Shown: positions 59,587 through 64,000 of the stretch, piece after piece
Layout of the letters: each line of letters starts with the position of its first letter
How positions within the stretch are numbered: the first letter of the stretch is position 1
Assembly (NCBI GenBank): GCA_964410625.1
Contig: CAYPHY010000005.1
Location: forward strand, 202,764 to 266,763
DNA from: CAYPHY01 sp964410625
GTDB lineage: Bacteria; Chloroflexota; Anaerolineae; Promineifilales; Promineifilaceae
Direction of reading: 5' to 3'
DNA length: 64,000 bases
Made by a program: the position numbers and the translations under genes
Notes under the pieces: model-generated
The model's database searches: none
The model's input: the letters and a program-made list of their open reading frames with translations, nothing else
Told to the model about the DNA's origin: nothing

Positions 59587-61259
59587 CATTCAGTCCGTAC
59601 TACCCCCCCCAACTCCTCCGCCAGCGCATCAAACTCCTCGCGGGCGATGGGGACAGCGTATTCGCTAGTGACAACCAGACGGATGGTGCAGGGGACGCCG
59701 GTCAGTTCCCGGTAAGCTTCCGTCACGGCCCGTGCCGCTCCTTCCATTTTATCAAATTTACTCTTAAAGATCGGGTAATCAAAGCCGAGAATAATGCACA
59801 CGCCTTCCACCGCCAACGGCCGACACATAGCCAACAGTGGCGGCAAATTCTTATGATAGTGGCCCACACGCGCCACCATATCCCGCCACAAGTGGGAGAC
59901 CTCCGCCAGCGTCAGTTCCTTTTTAGCTGGTTGTCCATCGGTGACGGCCGCCTTAGCAGGGGCCGCCTCTTTGCCCGTTGGCCGAGCGGGAGACTTTGGC
60001 TGACGGCCGTCGCTATCCTTATCAGACGTGGCGGCATGATTGGCCCCCTTATCGCTTGCTACAGGAGCCGGGGCCGCTTTTGATTTCGCCGGTTGTTGTG
60101 TTGCAGCAGCCGGTTTGGGTGCGGCTGTGGTGGTTGCCGCCGTTTCCGGTGCAGGACTCGGCGGCAGCGTAAAGGGCTTGTCTGGCAGCAACTCGATAAA
60201 AGCCAGTTCCAACGGCAGTTGTGGTTGCCAATTGCCCAACGGCCGCAACGCCGCCTCCTGGAAACGCTTCACCGCTTCCAGCAATGCCGTTTGCGACGCA
60301 CGCCGCGCCTGGACCAACATCGCTTCTTGCTGTTCCACCGGGCCGTCAAAAGGCAACTTCCCACCGGCCGCCCGCAGCAACAACAATTGCCGCAGATGGT
60401 TGACCATCTGGCGGCAAAACTGGCGGGCGTCCGTTCCCGTCGCCAATGCCTCGTGGATAATCCGCAATCCGGCCGCCCCATCCCCCTCTAACCAGGCGTC
60501 GGTCAGCCCCAGCACGGCCGCGCTCGTGGCCGTCCCCAAAATCATCTGCGCCCGGTCCAGCGTGATCTGGTCGCCCGGCCCGGCGATCAACTGGTCTAAC
60601 AGGCTCTCCGCATCGCGCAAACTCCCTTCTGCTTGTCGGGCGATCAGCTCCAACGCCTCTGGCTCGACATCCAATGATTCCCGTTCTGCCAACCAGCGCA
60701 GCCGGTCGCTAATCTCTCCGCCACTCAACAGCCGGAAGTTAAACTGCTGGCAGCGCGACTTAATCGTCACCGGGACCTTGTGCTCCTCAGTTGTCGCCAG
60801 CACAAAGATGGCGTGGGCCGGAGGCTCCTCCAGCGTCTTCAGCAGCGCGTTGAAAGCGGCCGTCGAGAGCATGTGGACTTCATCAATAATATAGACCTTG
60901 TACCGTCCCTGGGTGGGGGAGAAGTTGATCTTATCGCGCAGGCTGCGAATGTCATCCACGCCGGTGTTGGAGGCGGCGTCAATCTCGATCAGGTCGAGGA
61001 AACGCCCTTCGCCGATCGCCAGACAGTTGGCGCACTGGTTGCACGGCCGTTGCTTAACATCTTCTGCCAGACAATTGACCGCCTTCGCCAGCAAACGCGC
61101 CAGCGTCGTCTTGCCCGTCCCGCGCGGGCCACAAAAGAGGTAGGCATGACCAACACGCCCGGCGGCCACGCTCTGTTGCAGTGTGTGGGTAACATGTTCC
61201 TGGCCGATCACCTGGTCAAAACGGGCCGGCCGCCATTTGCGATAGAGGGCTTGAGACAT
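59586..61259 (-). CDS. dnaX: DNA polymerase III subunit gamma/tau
   Basis: DnaX is the ATPase of the clamp loader. GPRGTGKTTLARLLAKA (Walker A, about 44-60), the zinc cysteines in CNQCANC, DEVHMLSTAAFNALLKTLEE (Walker B and sensor region) and the SRCQQFNFR arginine finger are present. After domain III (about 370) an Ala/Pro/Lys-rich linker joins a C-terminal domain (LAEVSHLWRDMVARVGHYHK). At 557 aa it is close to many gamma/tau proteins. No clear frameshift site was identified. Confidence 0.95.
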   Translation of the reverse strand: MSQALYRKWRPARFDQVIGQEHVTHTLQQSVAAGRVGHAYLFCGPRGTGKTTLARLLAKAVNCLAEDVKQRPCNQCANCLAIGEGRFLDLIEIDAASNTGVDDIRSLRDKINFSPTQGRYKVYIIDEVHMLSTAAFNALLKTLEEPPAHAIFVLATTEEHKVPVTIKSRCQQFNFRLLSGGEISDRLRWLAERESLDVEPEALELIARQAEGSLRDAESLLDQLIAGPGDQITLDRAQMILGTATSAAVLGLTDAWLEGDGAAGLRIIHEALATGTDARQFCRQMVNHLRQLLLLRAAGGKLPFDGPVEQQEAMLVQARRASQTALLEAVKRFQEAALRPLGNWQPQLPLELAFIELLPDKPFTLPPSPAPETAATTTAAPKPAAATQQPAKSKAAPAPVASDKGANHAATSDKDSDGRQPKSPARPTGKEAAPAKAAVTDGQPAKKELTLAEVSHLWRDMVARVGHYHKNLPPLLAMCRPLAVEGVCIILGFDYPIFKSKFDKMEGAARAVTEAYRELTGVPCTIRLVVTSEYAVPIAREEFDALAEELGGVVRTE

Positions 61260-61543
61260 AAGACATTCGCTCCTATCTTAGTTTAGCACTGGCTATAAGT
61301 GGCGGCAATGATGGATTAGAGACCGGTGATTAGAGATTAGAGATTGGAGACAGGAGATTAGAGAAATCTGCGTTATCTGCGGAGTATCGGTGTCATCCGT
61401 GTAACGATTTTTGAGAAGTCTACGTGGGCAACAGCCCACAACGGTGAATGAAAATCAAGATTCGAGTTCATTCGCGTCGCAAATTTTGCGCCGTAAAATC
61501 GGCGCCAATTCGTTGCTATTTTCCGAGGAGATTGAGAGATTTA
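61260..61543. other. Intergenic region upstream of dnaX
   Basis: It carries a heptamer-type array (about 61318-61360, GATTAGA and GATTGGA units), a family B unit (61362-61412) and family C-like sequence (about 61455-61515). No gene or small RNA was recognised; I looked for an SRP RNA, sometimes found here, and saw none. Confidence 0.5.
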
Positions 61544-62665
61544 TCATTCACCCGTAGTCCAGGTCGGCGAGGTATCGTGGGTGGGATTGTCGGTCAGCCG
61601 AACAACGTCCGTGCCATCGGCTCTCATCATGTAGATTTCGGTGTTACCGTCTCGCTCAGATACAAAGGCAAGATAAGCGCCATCTGGCGACCATGCCGGC
61701 TCTACATCCGCAGCAGGGTCGTCGGTCAATTGCTGCAATTCTCCGCTGGTGATGTCTAGCACCCAAATGTCCGGGTTTCCGTCTTCAATGCGGAAAAAGG
61801 CGATCCGTGAGCCGTCTGGCGACCAGGCAAGATGCTCTGCATCAGGTGGCAGGTTCGCTATGTCAACTGCTTCTTGTGCTTGCCCATCTGATTGCATCCA
61901 AAAATTCCGGCGGCCGCTTCCACTCAGACGCACAAAGTGAATGCGGTCGCCCGACGGGAGCCAGCGGGGCGACTGGTCAACGTCTGCTCCGGAGGTCAAC
62001 TGCTCAAGATTGCCGCCGTCCGCATCCATCGTCCAAATGTGAAAGTTGCCGCTGCGCATCGTGGAGAAGACAATCCGTTGCCCGGCTGGCGACCAGTCGG
62101 CCGAAGCATCTTCCCCGGGATCATCTGTGAGCGGCGTTAACCCGCTGCCGTCAGCATTCATCAGGTAGATGTCCAGGTTGTCATTCTGTTGGGAAGTGAA
62201 CACAAGGCGTCGGCCGTCCGGCGACCAGGATGGCTGGAGATCATTTCCAGGGTTATCTGTTAACTGGATCAGCCCGCTTCCATCGGGGTTGATCAGATAA
62301 ATGTCGGCGTTGCCATTGCGATAGGAGACGAAAGCAATTCGGCCGCTAAGTTCTGATTGAAAGGGCATTGTGGCAACGGTGATAGTCGGTGTTTCGGGCA
62401 AAGGTGTTGACGTATCGGTAGGTGGGGCTGTATTTGTCAACGTTGGCGCGGCTGTGCCGGTTGCCGGTGGCAAGTCCGTTGGCGTTGGTGCAACGGCCGT
62501 CACTTGTGATTGGGGCGTCTCACTTCCAATTTCAGGCGTTGCAGCAGGCGAGGCAGATTGTCCAGTAGTTGTGCAACCAAGAAGGATGAAGGTAAAGAGG
62601 ATTAAGGATAGACTAGCTAATGATAATTGGTGTAGCAGACGATTACAAGGTTTTATAATGTTCAT
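61544..62665 (-). CDS. TolB-like beta-propeller lipoprotein (WD40-like PD40 repeats)
   Basis: A 373-residue exported protein. The signal peptide ends at a lipobox (FILLGC, Cys31), followed by a Thr/Pro/Ser-rich linker to about residue 100. Then come about six PD40 blades, each with a PSWSPDGRRLVFTS-like core and an IYLMNADGSGLTPLTDDP-like second half. It should be anchored on the outside of the membrane. No Tol-Pal genes are near; such propellers in Chloroflexota are often free-standing. Confidence 0.87.
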   Translation of the reverse strand: MNIIKPCNRLLHQLSLASLSLILFTFILLGCTTTGQSASPAATPEIGSETPQSQVTAVAPTPTDLPPATGTAAPTLTNTAPPTDTSTPLPETPTITVATMPFQSELSGRIAFVSYRNGNADIYLINPDGSGLIQLTDNPGNDLQPSWSPDGRRLVFTSQQNDNLDIYLMNADGSGLTPLTDDPGEDASADWSPAGQRIVFSTMRSGNFHIWTMDADGGNLEQLTSGADVDQSPRWLPSGDRIHFVRLSGSGRRNFWMQSDGQAQEAVDIANLPPDAEHLAWSPDGSRIAFFRIEDGNPDIWVLDITSGELQQLTDDPAADVEPAWSPDGAYLAFVSERDGNTEIYMMRADGTDVVRLTDNPTHDTSPTWTTGE

Positions 62666-62689
62666 ACAAACTCTGAAGTTAGCTTAGGA

Positions 62690-62787
62690 CTTACGCAGTT
62701 AAGAATTATTAGCAACGAATTGCGCGAATTTACACGAAAATCAGGCCAAAATTCACGTTCATTCGATGCAAATGCGTAAGCCCTAAG
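62690..62787. repeat. Family C repeat with terminal CTTACGCA / TGCGTAAG
   Basis: AGGACTTACGCAGTTAAG at the left matches ATGCGTAAGCCCTAAG at the right as an outer inverted repeat. GCGCGAATTTACACG and TTCATTCGATGC lie within. It resembles the family C unit at 36077-36166. Confidence 0.65.
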
Positions 62788-62791
62788 CTAT

Positions 62792-63463
62792 CTAATTTGA
62801 TAATGCATTCTCTAGCCCGACCACATATTCTGGATCAAAGATTTGATTTGATACCTCATCAGGCTGTAAATAACTCCACTTCGTTAGGCGGTAGTTGCGG
62901 TGAAGAACCCGACTATTATCCTCCAAAATTACATATTCTGATTGTTCAATGTGGCGCATATTTTCAAGGTCGAATTTATATTTGACTTCCAGAGGAAGAC
63001 TTAGGAATTGATCGGTACCACGTATCGTATCTCGCAAAGTAGCTACTTGCACAGGACCAAATATATCATCTGTTGCTTCTTCAAACGCTAAGGTTGTACC
63101 AGCATTTTTGACGCTTTCGATAAAATGTTTTCCTCGCTCTGCAATCGTGTTCAACCATGTATCGAAGCTGAGTGGAGACACATTTAGAGATTCAACAGCT
63201 TCCTGATAAAGGCTTCCCTCCCAATATTCACGATGAATTTGATGTTTGTTCGCACCAGTCCTAACCATATAGTACTCTAGACCCGATTGTGGATTTATCA
63301 AGTCTTGCATAACATAGTGTTTCTCCTTACGAAAAAGAAGCGTATCGGAGGTACTCATCCAGCTAGAAATGTAAAAGTCGATAGGGAGAAAATGGCTTGG
63401 AAACGGTGGAATCCCTTCTAACTCATAAAGGTGATAAACCCAATGTAAAATTGTATTTGCCAT
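62792..63463 (-). CDS. Hypothetical protein, lower-GC orphan
   Basis: A 223-residue protein with no recognised motif. It is rich in aromatic and acidic residues (YYMVRTGANKHQIHREYWEG) and has no signal peptide. Its DNA is clearly lower in GC than most of the window and has no CGGCCG word, suggesting transfer. It lies directly after the cysteine-rich gene on the same strand, so the pair may be functionally linked. Function unknown. Confidence 0.6.
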   Translation of the reverse strand: MANTILHWVYHLYELEGIPPFPSHFLPIDFYISSWMSTSDTLLFRKEKHYVMQDLINPQSGLEYYMVRTGANKHQIHREYWEGSLYQEAVESLNVSPLSFDTWLNTIAERGKHFIESVKNAGTTLAFEEATDDIFGPVQVATLRDTIRGTDQFLSLPLEVKYKFDLENMRHIEQSEYVILEDNSRVLHRNYRLTKWSYLQPDEVSNQIFDPEYVVGLENALSN

Positions 63464-63508
63464 CTAAATCTCCCTTTTAAACCATCGCTTGAAGGTACAG
63501 CACAGCGT

Positions 63509-63994
63509 CTATAAGCAACAGCCACAATCGTTGCAATGACAATTACTCCCACTACAACCATAAAGCACATCGCAGGAAGCATAGCAATCACACGAGTATA
63601 CACACGTATCGGGCGCATACTTTCTCCAGTAGCCGTTGACACCTGTGCAGGTATTGCAGCAACGTTGGAAGTGATGAAAGATTCTCTTCTCTGCATATAT
63701 GTCACAACATCCGGGTTCGTAATGATCATATTTTTGGCAATGGCAACAGCTACTCGCCTCAGCCTTTCCGAGCCAACGTTGTGAAAAGAGACTTAAAACT
63801 ATTGCTCCAAGGCCGGTTAATACTTCACGTCGCCCAAGTAGCAAATGATCGCTATTAAATAGCTTGCGAGCATGCTTTGTTTCATGCACCCTGATGTCAA
63901 CAACGACGAGTAGAGTTCCTGCTACTGCAAAGAACGCTCCAATGAAAGCAGCATAAGTGACTCGATGATCAGTAATCGGTGAAGCATCTGTCAA
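63509..63994 (-). CDS. Cysteine-rich protein with Tat-like signal, 5' end uncertain
   Basis: The frame reads to the window edge; 63994 is a TTG and the true start may lie outside or at the GTG at 63889. From that GTG the protein would begin HETKHARKLFNSDHLLLGRR with a Tat-like n-region, then EVLTGLGAIVLSLF and the cut site KAEA|SS. Counting from 63994, the region after residue 80 has 18 cysteines in 81 residues (83, 84, 86, 96, 97, 112, 113, 116, 131, 135, 137, 141, 147, 152, 154, 157, 159, 160). It ends GSNCHCNDCGCCL. A hydrophobic stretch (TYAAFIGAFFAVAGTLLVVV) lies further upstream in the same frame. A cofactor- or metal-bearing exported protein is possible. An overlapping alternative frame exists but looks less coding. 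Function unknown. Confidence 0.5.
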   Translation of the reverse strand: MTDASPITDHRVTYAAFIGAFFAVAGTLLVVVDIRVHETKHARKLFNSDHLLLGRREVLTGLGAIVLSLFSQRWLGKAEASSCCHCQKYDHYEPGCCDIYAEKRIFHHFQRCCNTCTGVNGYWRKYAPDTCVYSCDCYASCDVLYGCSGSNCHCNDCGCCL

Positions 63995-64000
63995 CAGTAT

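Noticed and set aside
63418..63729. Alternative minus-strand frame (103 codons, one hydrophobic segment) overlapping the cysteine-rich gene
   Set aside because: It overlaps the start of the next gene and lacks a ribosome binding site, whereas the cysteine-rich frame continues smoothly from a signal-like segment. I keep some doubt, because a frameshift joining the two frames is possible.

Overview
The window looks like a draft-genome scaffold (it holds one exact 100-base N run) from a Chloroflexota bacterium, most like an Anaerolineae/Ardenticatenia-type organism. This placement is inferred from gene content and style: GC-rich genes, lipoproteins and a penicillin-binding protein with Thr/Pro-rich tails, XRE/STAND/TPR regulators, a CDP-paratose 2-epimerase-like protein, and very strong over-use of the palindrome CGGCCG inside genes. 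No rRNA, tRNA, CRISPR array or complete transposon was seen.

Layout. 0.6-5.9 kb: a minus-strand operon for aromatic CoA-thioester metabolism (phenylacetate-CoA ligase-like enzyme, then the [2Fe-2S], molybdopterin and FAD/[4Fe-4S] subunits of a 4-hydroxybenzoyl-CoA reductase-like enzyme). A clear promoter with an overlapping palindromic operator lies upstream; the Mo subunit is broken by the scaffold gap. 6-16 kb: sulfotransferase, Nudix protein, AsnS, a small coiled-coil protein, acyl-CoA carboxyltransferase, HtrA-like lipoprotein and an enlarged PriA. 16-24.6 kb: DUF3048 lipoprotein, glycine-rich RRM protein, sugar epimerase, RimI-like acetyltransferase, orphan 7TM sensor module, RCK channel-like protein, nuclease-like protein and phosphatase-like protein. 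25-30 kb: SulP transporter, DUF1905 protein, a guanidinium exporter under a guanidine-II riboswitch, LctP-type lactate permease, OB-fold/Zn-ribbon protein. 30-36 kb: class A penicillin-binding protein, MaoC-like hydratase, RF1. 36.6-40.7 kb: SAM-I riboswitch plus terminator controlling metH. 40.8-45.5 kb: two Nudix remnants, a membrane protein, then nusB, asp23-like, fabG, fabD and rpmF (all minus strand). 45.8-49.4 kb: a single 1226-residue XRE-STAND-TPR-Ser/Thr kinase. 49.5-57.1 kb: secreted beta-helix protein, SRPBCC, nitroreductase, quinone-oxidoreductase-like protein, then a sugar operon (TIM-barrel isomerase, aldo/keto reductase, Gfo/Idh/MocA). 57.3-61.3 kb: a VapBC-type toxin-antitoxin pair, a DUF1579-like protein and the recR-ybaB-dnaX cluster. 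61.5-64 kb: TolB-like lipoprotein, then a lower-GC segment with an orphan gene and a cysteine-rich, Tat-like exported protein running to the window edge.

The most striking feature is the repeat load. Almost every intergenic space is filled by a few recurring repeat families. One is a set of degenerate arrays with a 7-bp period (for example GTTAATG, GGCTAGT, GATTACC, TCTCCAC). These arrays also sit in frame inside unrelated genes (priA, metH, the STAND-kinase) and supply the 3' ends or stop codons of others (hcrA-like, priA, prfA, fabD, dnaX). Because 3 x 7 bp equals 7 codons, an array reads as a heptapeptide repeat, and the same peptide (NHSPLT) appears in both PriA and MetH. A second family is a MITE-like palindrome of about 125-136 bp, seven copies, with outer ends related to GTTTCAAAAG/CTTTTGAAAC.
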